Below are positions 1-12,880 of a stretch of 64,000 nt of DNA, piece after piece; within the stretch, counting starts at the first letter, position 1, and every line of letters begins with the position of its first letter. The position numbers and the translations under genes were made by a program. Under the pieces are notes generated by a model. The model was given only the letters and a program-made list of their open reading frames with translations, was not told the origin of the DNA and ran no database searches. Source of the DNA: Pachypanchax playfairii. Its lineage: Eukaryota > Chordata > Actinopteri > Cyprinodontiformes > Aplocheilidae. The DNA lies in NCBI GenBank assembly GCA_006937955.1, contig SSNP01000005.1, positions 5,956,093 through 6,020,092 of the forward strand, read 5' to 3'.

Positions 1-3000
1 CACCAGGTTAGATGGAGGTTGTGCTGCAAAGTATTTTCTCCCTCTTTCAGGTTGAATTCACCTCCACTGACTTCAGCATGAGTTCCATCTATCTCTGCTT
101 ACTGTGTCAATAAAAAGTGTTTACGTGGACCATGGATGAAAAAGTACAGAACATCCTAACTGTTGACATTTCTTAGAGTATTAAAGTCACTTTTAGTTTA
201 CTTGGTTCTGTCACGTAACAGCAGTTGAGTTAAGGAAATTCCATCATTCATGGGACAGCAGTTATTCTCCATGTTGGCACCTTGGCTTCGGCGCTGGCTG
301 TGGCTGGCACGCACAGATAAGCTCCCTGTCTTCGCCCTCCCTCACCCTCTTTAAGGAACACAGAGTGTGAATTGGCAGAAACACAGTGACGGTCTCTGAT
401 GTGTGAAAGCGGCTGTGGAAATGAAACTGGAGAAGACTGGAGGATGAAAGAGGGCACAAACTGCCAGTAAGCAGGGAGTTCGGCCAGTCATGGGATAGAG
501 GAAGTGTTGGTCAGCTGCTGCAGGTGCAACAGGCACTGCCAAGACTGCAACATCAAGTCAATATGAAGTGTCAGAACCAGAATCTGACAGTGATCCAAAT
601 CCTTTTACACATATGTGTCCTTTAAGCAAACAGGACACTTATTTTTCTTTGGAGAAGAAAAAACTGCTCTGATTTTAAGAGCTTCATTTGATCTCAGTTA
701 TTTACTACTTAAGGAAACATGCAGCTGAAGTTTCTACCTTTAAAACCTTACAAACCATCATAAATTCACATCATCAATAATTTGCTTCAAAGCGCAGCTG
801 GGGTTTCTTTCGTGCCGGTCAGTGGGGGTAGTCAGATTCATAAATAAAGCAGCATCCGTTGCGCCTGCTGGTTAGAGAGCAATACCCTCTGATCTAAACT
901 CCAACGAGCGCTGAATAAGACAACCACATGTGGACATGGATTGTGGAAGAGGAGAGTTGCAACGAGTACAAATCTAATTCAAGCTACATAAATTACAGAT
1001 GTCAAACACAGGCGGTGTGCGTTTCATGAGAAACTCTGCTCATTTAAAATGTGACTATGCTCACACTTTGACTTAAAAATCAAATAAATCAAACAAAAAA
1101 ATTACTTTTTTTTTTTTTTGCTCTGACCTCCTAATTATGTTGAAAAATATTTGCAACTTTTTTCTTCAAAAGAAAAAAAAAAAAAGTTTAAAACTTTGTA
1201 AACTAAATAAAAGATAAGATCTTTGAGAATTAATTACTGACTTTAAAAAAGAGCTCCATCTCAAGGGAGATGGCTGAATTTCTGCAAAGTAATTATTGAC
1301 CCTTTGAAGACACGGTAACTAACCCTGTTACGATAAATACATCACCCTTTCATTTTTAGACATGACCCAAAAAACGTTGGCCTCGTTATTTTCTTTTTGA
1401 CATTTTTTGACGTGCGTATTTGATTTTGCAAAAATCTCACTAACATTTGAGCAAATATTACAGCAAATGATAGAAGGTTACATAATATGTGCACGTATCG
1501 AGTGTTTTTATACTGTAAAAAGTTCAGACATACAGAATGGCCTTTATAAATCACATGAACTGCTTTACAAGTGCTTTTCATTCATGCATTAATACATACA
1601 CTTTTTCTTTGAATACAGTTTCACTCAGTCAGAATCAAGACCTTGTTCTTAGGACTGTTTAACATAGAACCAAATAGATACAGTATGTATTTATTTGAAT
1701 GGATTAATTAATTAGTAATAGATAAATTGCTGAATGAGCTTCAGTTACTTACTACAAGCTTAGACACCAGAAAATGGTGTAAAAATTAAAAATCCCAGTT
1801 TTCTTGAAAACGAGAAAATTCTATACAACATCTGCTTTTTAAGTGATTTATCCACACAGTCAGAGAGAGGTCTCAGCATTTACAGGTCCCTCAGTCTAAA
1901 TGACTGCGAGTTTGTTTATGAATAAACATGTGCCATTTATGTCCGCAGCAAAAGTCTAAACATCATCCGAAGCCTTTGTGTTGCTTCCGTACTGTAAATG
2001 TGGAATGTCTCTCCTCATCTGTGACAATAAAACTAAAAGGCAGAGGAAGTGACCAAGAGATCAATTGTTTTAGTTGCTCACACACGCACACGCTTGAACA
2101 CACTTATCCCATTGTTGCATGGCCAGACAATGGTTTCACCTCTCAGACAGAAACACCCACAGACAGCCTCTGGTGTATCCTGATGTGTTGGTATGCACTG
2201 GGACATGACTCAACAGGAGGAGAAGAACAAGTGATTTTTCCCTGCTGGAGGAGCTTCCTGTTCAAGGACATAAATGCTGCTAAAAATACCCATTACATCT
2301 TGTCCAGATGTGCTTTTCACTGGAGACAAAAAAGAAAGGGATAAAGAGAGAGAAAACAGGAGAAAGCAAAGCAAATGGAAGCGATCCAAGAGGGCGGTCT
2401 TCATCTCCCGCCTTATGGGATATTTAAAATCTTTGAGTGAGAAACCGTTTTAACTTATTAATCTAAAGCACAAGCCTTTAAAGAAGCTAAACCTGTGAGT
2501 GCACTCAGTCAGAGGACTCGACTTCTACTGTTTTACAACCCATACAAATGTCCCCGTCTCAGCTAAAAACCCTGCAAACTCTGCAGCTCCGCTCATTTGC
2601 AAGCAGTCCTGCAAGCTGTGCTGACATACACATACTTTAAACTAATTTAATTAAGTTTGCCTCCATCTTAAGCATTTAAGCATGAGGTTAATCTGAGGTG
2701 ATGATTGGTATCACCAGCCTCTTCTGTATTTATCTTCAAATTAAAATGTAAAAAAAAAAAAGCAGATTCTTATCGTTATAAATAAGCTGGCATCTCAGAT
2801 TCTCTGCAATCATTTGATTTTCACTTCAGGAAATAAAAAAACTGAGCCTCTTCCTTTCTGTCCCTCTGTCAGTGTCCCTCTTTACATTCCTCTATCGGGG
2901 TGTCTTGAGTTTTTTTCACCTCCCCACTCATGCTCCTTGTACTCAAGAGTTCACGTTGATAGCTGAACACTATGTTCCACTCAAGTCTCATGTTTGTCTT

Positions 3001-6000
3001 CTTAGTTTTGAATTCATCCCCAGTATGAAAGCTATGCAGACCCAAAAGACTTGTTTTCTCTGCAGTTATTATTTTTCCTCTTCATCTGTTCTTCATATTA
3101 GTACAGCAGCGACTTCACCCTTTACTTCTAACGTGAAGACATAATAATAGCTGGAAAACATTCCACTGGAGTGTGACCACATTCGGTTTTTGAGGTTAAA
3201 GTCTATAAACTCTTGAGCGACTGATGAAAAACGGCACTGGAAACTGTTGAGACATACAAGGTGGACAGCAGAAGGGAAAATAAGAGGCTTTTGTCAATAC
3301 GTCAAGTGACCTTATGGTAGGAGGTCTTTAAAGATCTGAAGGGCGAGCATGCAATCACCAGAGTGACACAGCAATCCATTATGTATCAACTAATGCATTC
3401 TTCTATGTGAGTTAATGAACATAATCCAAAAAAAAAAAAATCTAAAATCTATAAGCCCATTTTATGATTTCAACCTACAGTTCCAGATTCAGACTGCTGG
3501 GTTTGGTGCAGAGATTACAAAGCAGGCTCATATACAGGCTTGGACATGAGGTGCAAGGCTTGATGGATGTCAGTTCTGATCACTCGCTCATTATTTGACA
3601 TGTTCGTACAAATAGCTGGGCTGCTGGGATAGCAGGGACAACAGTAATCCCCTGATCTTGCTCAGCACTAGGCCACGACCACATCTCGTCTATGCCAGGG
3701 TGTCCAGATGGTGTGGAGGGATATCCGCTCCATCTGCCAACCCAGAGAAGTACAGTGGCCAAGCAGATTACTGCTTCACTGACACACTGATCTACAAGCA
3801 TACCTCCACTCTGTAAGCACTGTACAATAGGAGAAAAAAGACAGAGACGAATCAGAGAAAGCTTTCAGTGACCCGCAGAAACATCCCAGCTGTGTATCTG
3901 AAATGGTGCGTGAACTCTGATGTTTCTGGTGCACAGATGTAATGACAGAAAGCTTTCATTAGCGTGGACAAACTTGCAGTTCATGGCTGTCTGGTCAGTG
4001 ATCCCAGAGTGTGAATTTTTAAAGCTGGGGTTGGCTGATGAGAAAAGCGAGTGAAGGCATTCTCTGTCTGTGTGTTACAGAGTGGGGTTAAGAGGATTAG
4101 CTCAACGCCTCTGCCTACCCTGGATACCCAGAGCTGTGGAAATCCCACAGCAACCAACCACAGCCCCCAAACCAGGTCAGCTCACTCCCCAATGGACTCA
4201 CCTCACTCTACAACAAATATGGAGCTTGTATCTCATCCAATCACAGAGCATTAGTCTTAAATCAACCAGCTCTTTGATGTCAACTCAATTTAACAAAGAT
4301 CAAAAATGAAAAAAGAAATAAATCTAGAAAGTAAAACATAAGCCATCTAGAAGCACAGCATCAAAACTCTGAACAGAGTCCAGTCTTCTTAAATTCTACT
4401 ATAATGAGTAACTGAAAAAGTCTAGGCGATGCACCAAAATCCATCACATAACCATTCTAATCATAAAACAACCCAAAGCTCTGCAGGGCCTCAAGCTAAG
4501 TCTGAGAAAAGACGGGTGTCTGAACAGGAATCTTTATAAACTTGAAATTCCAAAAACATCCAGATAATACAGTTAGCAAACCTTTATTGAATCCATATGC
4601 ATGCTTCCAGTTCGCAGAGACAGACGTGCCTTCAGACACCGGTTTATCAACACAGCTTGGAGAAATGGAGCTGCCAAAATGTCTGGCAGCCAAGTCTTAC
4701 AGCTGTTTCATAAAACATAGACGCTGACGCCATGACCATGACTGTAAACTCTAAAACACTGACTAAACAAGTAGGAAGCCCTAACAGAAGCACGGACACG
4801 GTAGGTTGAAAGTTCTAAGTAAAAACACCATGATGAGTTTGATTCAGGTGGAAACAGGTTGGATGGTTTCTAATATAACAGAGTTACTGGAGGTTTGATG
4901 GAGAAACTTCCATCCCAGTGAAAGACAACAAAACAGCTTAGGACAGGAAATCATAAAATCCTCTATCATTCACCGACCTCCCTCTCTGGATCTATTGAGA
5001 CGTACTGAATGAGGGGAAATGTTGCTTTCCTTGGCAGCGTGCTGGGAAACATGCCGTTTATGAGAGTTAAAGAGGTGACGGGGTGAGTGTGTTAAAGGTA
5101 GACTGAAGTAGACAGAAGAATGAAACCTCTAGATGTGCCAGCAGCTGCAGTTCGTCCCTAAACACAATGGCGGACGGGGTGACGGTGATGGCGGCCAACA
5201 GTTCATAACCGAGGCCACGCCCCCAGTGATGCATTTAGCCCTATATGGATATACGGCAGATACTGAGACAAATCTGATGACTGCAGGCAGATAGACTGAC
5301 ATGTAAAGAGACACACTCACAGAGTAAAGGGAAACTAAGAATTGATCTTCGGATTTAAAGGAGTCATGAGTTCTTAAGACTGCAATTACAGCAAAAAGTG
5401 CAAAGACTTGAACTTCTGGATGCAGATATATTCTAAGAAAATGATGTTACAACATCACCTCAGACAGAAAGTCAAAATGCACCTAACAGAACCAGCAGGC
5501 TGAGGTTTAGAGGTTATTCCTGTGCATAGCAGGCCTGTTCCAATAAATATTGACATTCCTCCAGCCAAATTAATTACAGAGTTTGGAGCGAGCAAAGACT
5601 GAAACGGCTTCCAGAGCAGCGATGGAGTCAAAATGGAACTGCGGTTTAAAACACATAAAAAGTCCAAAATCTGTGCTGGAATCTTTCAACCAGTTTTTCT
5701 TTTTGTTAAGTTTAAGAGCACAACTAATCACCAGAAAGCACCGGTAAGCAAAATAATATGTTACAAACATGTCTCAGAGCCTAATTTAGCTCATTTTAAA
5801 TAATGATAGTCCAAACAGCTGCACTGGCATCTGTATGACGTTCCCAAATTTTGTCTTAATGCCTTCAGTTGCAAAACTCAGACTGCAGGAAGAAAACATC
5901 GTTACTTCCAGAATTTGCTGATGTTTTTGAGAAAGCTGCATCCTTAATTCTTTTTATTTATAATTCTAATAATAATCTTTACCGAAGGAAAGTTCTTACT

Positions 6001-8450
6001 AATAACAAAGATTTTTTTTGTCAAAGAGTCAACACAAACACAAGTTTGTCAAATACTAAAGAAATTTGTAAAGTTAGCTTGTTATTAACATGTTGGCACA
6101 GACTGTTAAAATACACAGACTATCGTCTAAAAATCTCTGAGAAGAGTGATTATCTGCAATGACCACAACTCAAATTAACTGTGAAATGATCCTGTTTCCT
6201 GTTGTCCATAAATGGAACTGACATTAAAAGAAAACAAGCTCAGAGATCCCAGTTTGTAAAGTGATACTGATGAGTTCAAGCGTGTTTTATAAAATATATG
6301 TCTAAAATAGTAAAATGATCAGATCTCTGCCCGGCAACAACTTACAGCATGAAACCAGATTTACTACCATCAATCAGAAGTTCCAGTAACTCAGACAGTT
6401 TACTGATTAAATCTGATGCACTTCTTCTCCTGATGGATCATCCTCCAGCACAACTTTTACAGCACTCAGACTCCGTTAGTGCATCACACATGCTGCTCAA
6501 GTTAGTGGTCAGCTTTGGTTTATTGGGATTAAATAAGTGAAGAACTGTGGATTAGTTCAGGAAAACCAAAATCGAAATTTGGCGAGAAAGCAGAGATCCT
6601 AATGCGGCGCCGGTATTAACTCCAGGTTTTGGTGAAGGTTTTGAAAAAGTTGCTGTAATTAGATGAAACTGTAGCAGAAATCCTTTTGGAATAGTTTATG
6701 TTGCTGATCCAAGTTTGTTCATAAATCACAACTTAAACTTCTGACCTGATGACAACACCTGGTAAGAAATCCAGAGTACATGTATAAGCATTTCATTTCA
6801 ATAATGGTCTAAATCCCTAATGATGCAAAGAAATTCACTTTATTTCCTCCTGAAGCACATTTATATAACAAATGGCATATTTCTGTATTCAGATGTCAAG
6901 TACAATTACATACAAAAACACAGACATCGTGCAACTACAGAATATTTTCCCTCAATAGGAAAATGTTCTTGCTTCATTTTTGGTACGTTTTGAACTTTAA
7001 ATTCCACTTTGTGTATGAAAGTAAAAAAAAAAAGGTATAAAATTAATTCAAGACATTGTACCTGCTTGTTTGTCTCATTTTTGTGCAGCTTTTTACACAA
7101 ATATTAGTGCGAAATAAATTATTTTATTCTTAACAATCCCATACAATCCAAACAGTCCTTTAAGTGCTTCGTGTATTTGAGTCAAACGTCACGGCAACGC
7201 AACAAACACCAATTCTAAACCATCATTCTTAAACAATTTCAAATTGTTTAAAAAAACGTTCTTAATTTTTAGCCCATCAGCTGTGCTATCCAAGTCTGAA
7301 CCATGTTTCTTTAGTTCCCCTTTAATTGCTCTCAAAGTCTCTCATTGCTCGTGCAGTCTGTGGCCTGAGAAGGATGACATTAATCCTTCAGTTAATGTCG
7401 CTCGCAGAGAAGCAGAAGAGTGAGTGGGTGCATGAGTGACACACTTCCGCGCACGTTGTGCATCTACAGCTGTGAAAGTCAGATCGCTCATCTCTCTCTG
7501 GGCCATCTATCATTCTCTTCTTTTGACTTCTTTTACTGCAGTTTTCCTTTGAAGTCTCAGCCTGCCAAGGTCTATACCCCTGTTTTATTGAAGCACGCCG
7601 CCAGCTGTTAGCGGCCTGCCGCTTGACCCGAGCTGCTTCATCTTGCAAAACTCCTGTTCATCCTCATGAGGGATCATTTGAAGTAAAAACCAAACCTAAA
7701 TAAATAAACTCAACTATTACTGGAGAGTGTGTCCAAGTAAAAGTGGTGCTGGTGGTCCTGCAGAAATGAATCCAGCACTGAGATGTAAAGATGTGGTGGC
7801 GCCGGGACAAACTGTTTAAAAGCACACTGGTATGTGACCTCTAAGGTCAGATGGCCGACAACCAGCTGTCACTCTCTCAATATACATATATATGTGTGTG
7901 TGTGTGCATGTTTGCATCTGTGCCTGAGTGAATGTGTTTGGAGACTTTGCACACTTGGGCGCATTAGCAGGATTTTTTTGACCTACATACTACTCTCGAC
8001 GACGATAAACTCCAAAGAAATCTGTGTTAATCAGTTGCTTCTCTGTGCAGGCTCGTTACCGCTGCTAGCGGGGTGACAAAGCGAATCCGCAGAGCTCATT
8101 AAGGCAGAAAAACAATAAGCTCAGATTTTTATGTCTTTGAACTTCTTATTGCTGCTCCCACTTTTATCATCTCAGCATGGTGACTGGTCATTGGAGGATG
8201 ACACGAGTGTTGACCAAATGTCTACGTTATGAATAATGAAGGCAAAAACAAATATTAAATATTGAATATACTTATTTGGAAGGTGGTTTGCACAACCACG
8301 TGTTTAAAAGCGGGAAGAAAAACTGCGCAGATCAGTGAGTATCAGCTGTCTCTTTATCCCTTTGATTAAAAAAAGTGGTTCACTGTTGCTTTTTTGCTTC
8401 TTCCCAACATCTCAGTGCTTGAACAGTAATTAAGCGGATATTCCTCTTAC
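1..8450 (-). other. Intron 3 of mtss2 (continues off the left edge); no exon seen
   Basis: The third coding exon of mtss2 ends in a GT donor at 8450 and the fourth I-BAR exon was not found to its left. This whole stretch is therefore read as intron. It is AT-rich with poly-A/T tracts (for example near 1107-1120 and 2750-2762) and a short TG tract near 7890-7906. The open frames in it are short, lack splice partners and look like no family I know. A nested non-coding RNA or enhancer cannot be excluded by eye. Confidence 0.6.
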
Positions 8451-11306
8451 CTCTGGAGCTGGTCGCCATGTCCGCAACTTTCTGAAAGGCATCTAAAAAG
8501 GCCACAGCTGCCAAAATTGTGGTCCTGTAAAAACATTGGCTCGTGTTCACTGACTGCATAAGGAGTCCGTAAACATTGCATAAGAATTTTCGTCACCGAC
8601 GTTTACAGTTCACACAAACTTCTCCTCACCTGAGTTGAGAGTGCAGCTTTGTGGCCTTGGCACTGAAGTCTTCCCACACAGGGTACGAGCTCTGATAAGA
8701 AAACAAAAAAGTACTGCGTCAAATAAATATCTAACCAAGGGCATTGAGCTACAAATCTACGCTCTGACACACACACACACAGTACACATACAGAGTTAGA
8801 AAAACAATGTTCCATAGTCCAAAAGTGCAGCAGCATCAGCTTCATTCAGTTTTCTCTTAATTTCAAAACAAACAGTAAGTCAGTAAGATCCCTCAGGACA
8901 GGTTTATATGATATGACTGTCAGTCAGTGTGCACACCATCCTCCTGCATGTGTGTTCACATTCACGCTGGTCTTTAGTGCGTGAATGAGAAAACATTTAT
9001 GCAGTGGTTCTTAATGTGCAGGTGGCATGAGCCTGTCTTTGAGAAACTCTGGATTCAATTTACCGTCAGATAATCACTCTGCCTTCAGCTAGAAGTGCAG
9101 AAGCCAAACATAAAACATATTGAAGGCTAAATCCCATTAAAGCAAGTGCTTGAGCCCTGAAGTAAGGAGAGGAAAGACATAACCCCTGTGTGCCTCTTCA
9201 ATGGAGAGGAGCCAAAAAGGGTTGCACATCCTGACTATATATAGCCAGAGTCTTGCTCCTCATCACTTTTGCTCTAACCCCCAGACAGAGGAGAACTCCC
9301 AGCTCCTTTTGGATAAAGCTTTTGACAGTGATTTAAGAGTCATCCACTCCTAAAAAACTTCAACACACGAGCCTCCCGGCCTTGCTGTTTGCACTTGGCT
9401 TCAACAGGTGCCTTATTAGCTTGGGAGGTTTGTGACTCCCAGGGGCAGGAGCGATGCGCTGCCAAGACAGCTGAGGCCAGAGGGGGAAGAAGCGGGCAAA
9501 GACATGCACAGCATCAGGGTGGGTGCACAAATCTTAAACTTCATTCACATCCAGCCGAATCCTGAGAGGTAAAGATGGATGGAAGGAAAGAGAAGCTCCT
9601 CCTCCGTCAGTGTTCACCAAAGGGTGACGTTAAAAGCATTATGTTTGGAGCAGGAGGTTGTTCAAGGACAATATCAGGAGTCTTTGCGCTGAAACATGTC
9701 ATCTTGAAATGTCATCGTGCCCCTTGAATCTGATCTAATTGTCGATCTAATCCAGATGAGTTGTTGCTGTTCTCTCTTCTCTCCCTGCCTACCATTCTGT
9801 CACTTCCTGCTGCTCTTTGAATTCCTTTTCCTGGAGCTTCGTAGGACAGTTATATAATCAACAGGTGCAGCTTCTACTTCAGATTACTGAAGTTTCCCAA
9901 GTCCATGTGCGTCATATAAATAAGTGTATGTTATGCTCCATTACTGTTAGTAATCAGTGTTACCTCAGGAGGGTAAAGCTGGTCTAACAGGCTCTCACTG
10001 CCCAACAATACAGCAGGGATGAGGTCAGGTCTCTGTCTCAGACACTGGACATCGATACTGTGCTGACTAATGGCTTCAGCCTCATTCAGCTGTACTGCTT
10101 ATCAATACACAGGCTGTCTCTCTGTCTCGGGTCCTACAGCACAGCATAGGAAGGAAACATGTGAAACTAAATCTGTCTGAAGCTGGAAGGTGATTTAATT
10201 TCAGCCTGACAAATTAAGGGTCCATAAAAAAAACCTCTCAGAAGGTATCAAGACCCCATGATCGTCAAATCAATAAGAAATCTGTGAGGTTGAGTGCACA
10301 GCTTGGTGCTTCACTTGTTCTGTTAGTACGTATCACAAGTGTCCTGGACAATGAGAAGGCTGTGAACTGCCTGCAGGCCTGATGGATATGTTCACACTTT
10401 CCATCTGTTGTCTTCAACAGCAGCAGACCACCCTTTTACAACTTCCTTGACTTGACCCCTCCCCCAACACACAAACACAAATAATAAAATGCATCTAAGC
10501 AATCAATAGTCATCCAATTTCTGCATATGAGATTATTCTAAATAATATTGAAAGGCAGAGAACTGGTGCTTTACAAACTGGCTGCAAGACAAGTTAATTA
10601 ATGGCCAAAGGTCAGACCTGGAGGAAACATAAACTGAGCAGCATTTAGCTAAATAAGTAATTTACTGCTACAGAAGAACGATCAATAACCTTTCAATGTT
10701 ATTTCTGTTGACTGGCTGAGGTGATGAAAGTGTTATTTCCTTTCAGAGCATCCTTCCCTGATCAGGATAAAGAGGGAACAATTGTACAGGGTCAAATGGC
10801 ACATCATCACTTTGGGCTCCTGATAACTCCACCTCCCACTTTTGATAGGTATTTATTACATGCTTTGAATATTCTACAGGAAGTGAGGAGCTGGTGATTG
10901 AATCATTACATTAACTGCTATGCTGTTATCAAGATCATATTAACATTCAAGATCACGTTGTGCCAATGTGCCTACATGGAGGTAGATGTTGTGAGGTAAA
11001 CAGGTTGACACTGGCTTAAGTGTTATGGCAACCACTGCGCGACGGACCTGCTGTACAATTATGCAAATAACACAAAGGCTTTCAGCTCTCAGTTTTTCCT
11101 CATGCAGTGTTTCATGTGGGATGTGGGGGAGGACCCGATCAAACAGACAAAGGCAGTAAAAATATGCGTTTCCTCAGTCACTGTGCCACCACAAAGGTCA
11201 GTTTAAAATCCCAGTCTAATGGGATATCTGGAGTTACCTTCATGTCGTTGACGATGGCCTGGAATAATCCACCCAGCGCTCCACACTCCTTCTCCACAGA
11301 CTCCAT
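8451..11306 (-). CDS. mtss2: MTSS2-like (MTSS1L) I-BAR protein, first three coding exons, 3' part outside window
   Basis: MTSS family proteins bind PI(4,5)P2 membranes and actin through an N-terminal I-BAR (IMD) domain and promote protrusions and dendritic spines. Three exons join in frame: 11238-11306 (starts at ATG 11306, MESVEKECGALGGLFQ), 8630-8691 (SSYPVWEDFSAKATKL) and 8451-8524 (AAVAFLDAFQKVADMA). Together they give about 68 residues, the first helix of the I-BAR domain. The start has a strong Kozak context (GACACCATGG). The residues fit remembered MTSS2 better than MTSS1, chiefly the FQAIVNDMK and KATKLHSQLR stretches. Introns are 2.5 kb (8692-11237), 105 bases (8525-8629) and more than 8.4 kb. 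The rest of the I-BAR, the Ser-rich region and the WH2 motif must lie left of position 1. Family assignment is firm; the MTSS2 versus MTSS1 choice is likely but not proven. Confidence 0.85.
8692..11237 (-). other. Intron 1 of mtss2
   Basis: Bounded by the exon 1 donor (AAG then GTAACTCC on the minus strand) and the exon 2 acceptor (TTATCAG). No exon-like segment was recognised. A TATATATA run lies at about 9235-9242 and a locally GC-richer stretch at about 9380-9500 includes a CAGGTG E-box. Either could be regulatory, but nothing in the sequence alone shows it. Confidence 0.55.
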
Positions 11307-11800
11307 GGTGTCCAAAACAAACAAAAAAGAAGAAAAGCTGGTGGAAAGAAAAAAGGAATCAAACCACTCGGTTTAGGCTTGTTCAAACATTACATGCGTT
11401 CATCCGCCCTTCCTTGTCCTCTCCTGGAACCAGCAGCCGTAAGGATGCGAAGCCGCACAGTCAGCAGCCTGCGGAGCGCACAAACAAAAAGAAACGTGCA
11501 GCTCGATGGGACCGGACCCGGTGCCGCCGCTTCTCTCCTCACGGGAGGGATGAAGCAAGACGCACGGACGCGCCTGGTTGGACTACAGCCGGAAAACGTG
11601 CAGGGCACATGCACCGTGGCTCCTCATGATTTGCGCTTTAACGCAAATAACGGAGAGAAAGCAGTTGTGGGGAAAAGGGGGCCAGAGTGAGGACGCAACG
11701 GGAGACGGGGTCTGTCGCTGGGGGACGCGGGGACGCGCTTCGTTGTTAACAGCACAGCAGATGTCTCAAAGCTGGAGTCTCCCGTAATACGATCCATGGG
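11307..11800 (-). promoter_or_regulatory. 5' UTR and probable CpG-rich promoter region of mtss2
   Basis: Immediately upstream of the mtss2 start codon the base composition changes from AT-rich to GC/CpG-rich between about 11400 and 11790, with many CG dinucleotides. This is the expected look of a vertebrate housekeeping or neuronal promoter and first exon. No TATA box or exact start site can be named. Several frames stay open here only because stops are rare in GC-rich DNA. Confidence 0.5.
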
Positions 11801-12240
11801 AATGGAAAAGGGGCTGGTCTTTGTTTTGTTTTGTTTTGTTTTTCCGGGCCAGTGGGAGGGGACCGAGAGAAACAGCCCCTCCTCCAACCCTCCTTTCACT
11901 ACATGCAAACAAAGTAAAAACCATATTTCTTTACCGACATGCAAACCAGGATTTGCTCGGTTTTATTTGGGCATTCACGCACGCGTATGATCAGACCCAC
12001 GCGCGCCTCACCTTTTTTTGGAAACAGTAGATCATGATCACATCAACAAGATTTAATCTCCTAAATCAACATAACAAAAGACAGATGTTGATTGCAATCA
12101 ATTATTTACGACGAGTCTTAGAAAATTTTAAGACCCGTTTGTTTAGCTCACAATCAGAATTAATTATCCATTTAATCACAGCGAAAGTCTGAATTTTACA
12201 ATTATTATTATTGTAACAGTAATATCTAAAGTGTCTCTTA

Positions 12241-12402
12241 TTCTTGGTCCCTTGTGGTCCAGTGTCCCGCATGTTTTACATCATTGATTAGTCAAGTTCA
12301 GTAATCAGCCATCAATTTATATCAGGTGTGTTGAAGCAGAGAAGCATTTGGAACAGGTAGGACAGTTGGCCCTATAGGACCAGGACTGAGAAACCCTGGT
12401 AG
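12241..12402. mobile_element. MITE-like fold-back element fragment (hAT-like guess)
   Basis: The left arm (ggtcccttgtggtccagtgt) and the right arm read in reverse complement (ggtcctatagggccaactgt) are clearly similar, so the roughly 160 bases form an imperfect inverted repeat. Both arms resemble a very common teleost repeat known to me by eye, made of an arm about a gold-standard 'tgcaggacagtggccctc' pattern. No transposase is present. The superfamily label is a guess. Confidence 0.45.
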
Positions 12403-12589
12403 CACTGATCTGAGATCTGCCTGTATACATGATCTCCAGAAATCTAATAACACTGAAAAATATTTGTAAAATAACATATTTCACCAGAATTTGCGGAAAA
12501 TATTAAACCAATGATCATGAAGAATAAAAGTAGTGTAGAATAGAAGTTGTTTGTGTTCTTTGTATCATCCATGTTTTATTCACCCATTC

Positions 12590-12880
12590 CTCTGCACGGT
12601 TGCGGGGAGATGGAGTTACTCTCTAGCGGCCATTGGTCGAGATGCAGGTTTCACACAAGACAGGTCACCAGTCCATCACAGGGTCACACAGAGACGAACA
12701 ACCATTTACATGCATCTACAACCAGAGAACGTTAACCTAACATGCATGTTTTAGGTCTGTGGGAAGAAACCATGTAGAACATGCAAACTTCACACATAGA
12801 GGTTCTGGCTGAGGTTTGAACCCTGAACTATCTTACTACAAAGTAACAGTGTTACCAGCTGCACCACCATGCACAGGTTT
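12590..12880 (-). repeat. Dispersed SINE-like repeat, copy 1 (reverse orientation)
   Basis: Read on the minus strand this begins near 12875 with gtgcatggtggtgcagctgg and runs to a CT-rich tail near 12595. It matches the organisation of the copies at 42001-42250 and 56627-56955: a 'gtggtgcag' head, a 'gggttcaaacc'-like box, a 'catgttctacatggtttctt' segment, then the 'gtgatggactggtgacctgt' segment. I recognise this as a very common teleost interspersed repeat, but I cannot assign its Repbase name without a search. Confidence 0.65.

Noticed and set aside
870..925. tRNA-like stretch (ctggttagagagcaatacc)
   Set aside because: It has a weak A-box resemblance only; no cloverleaf arms or B box at the right spacing could be drawn.
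1928..2344. Plus-strand open frame of 138 residues
   Set aside because: It lies inside an mtss2 intron, has no domain, is rich in Cys/His/Thr from simple sequence, and has no splice or promoter context.
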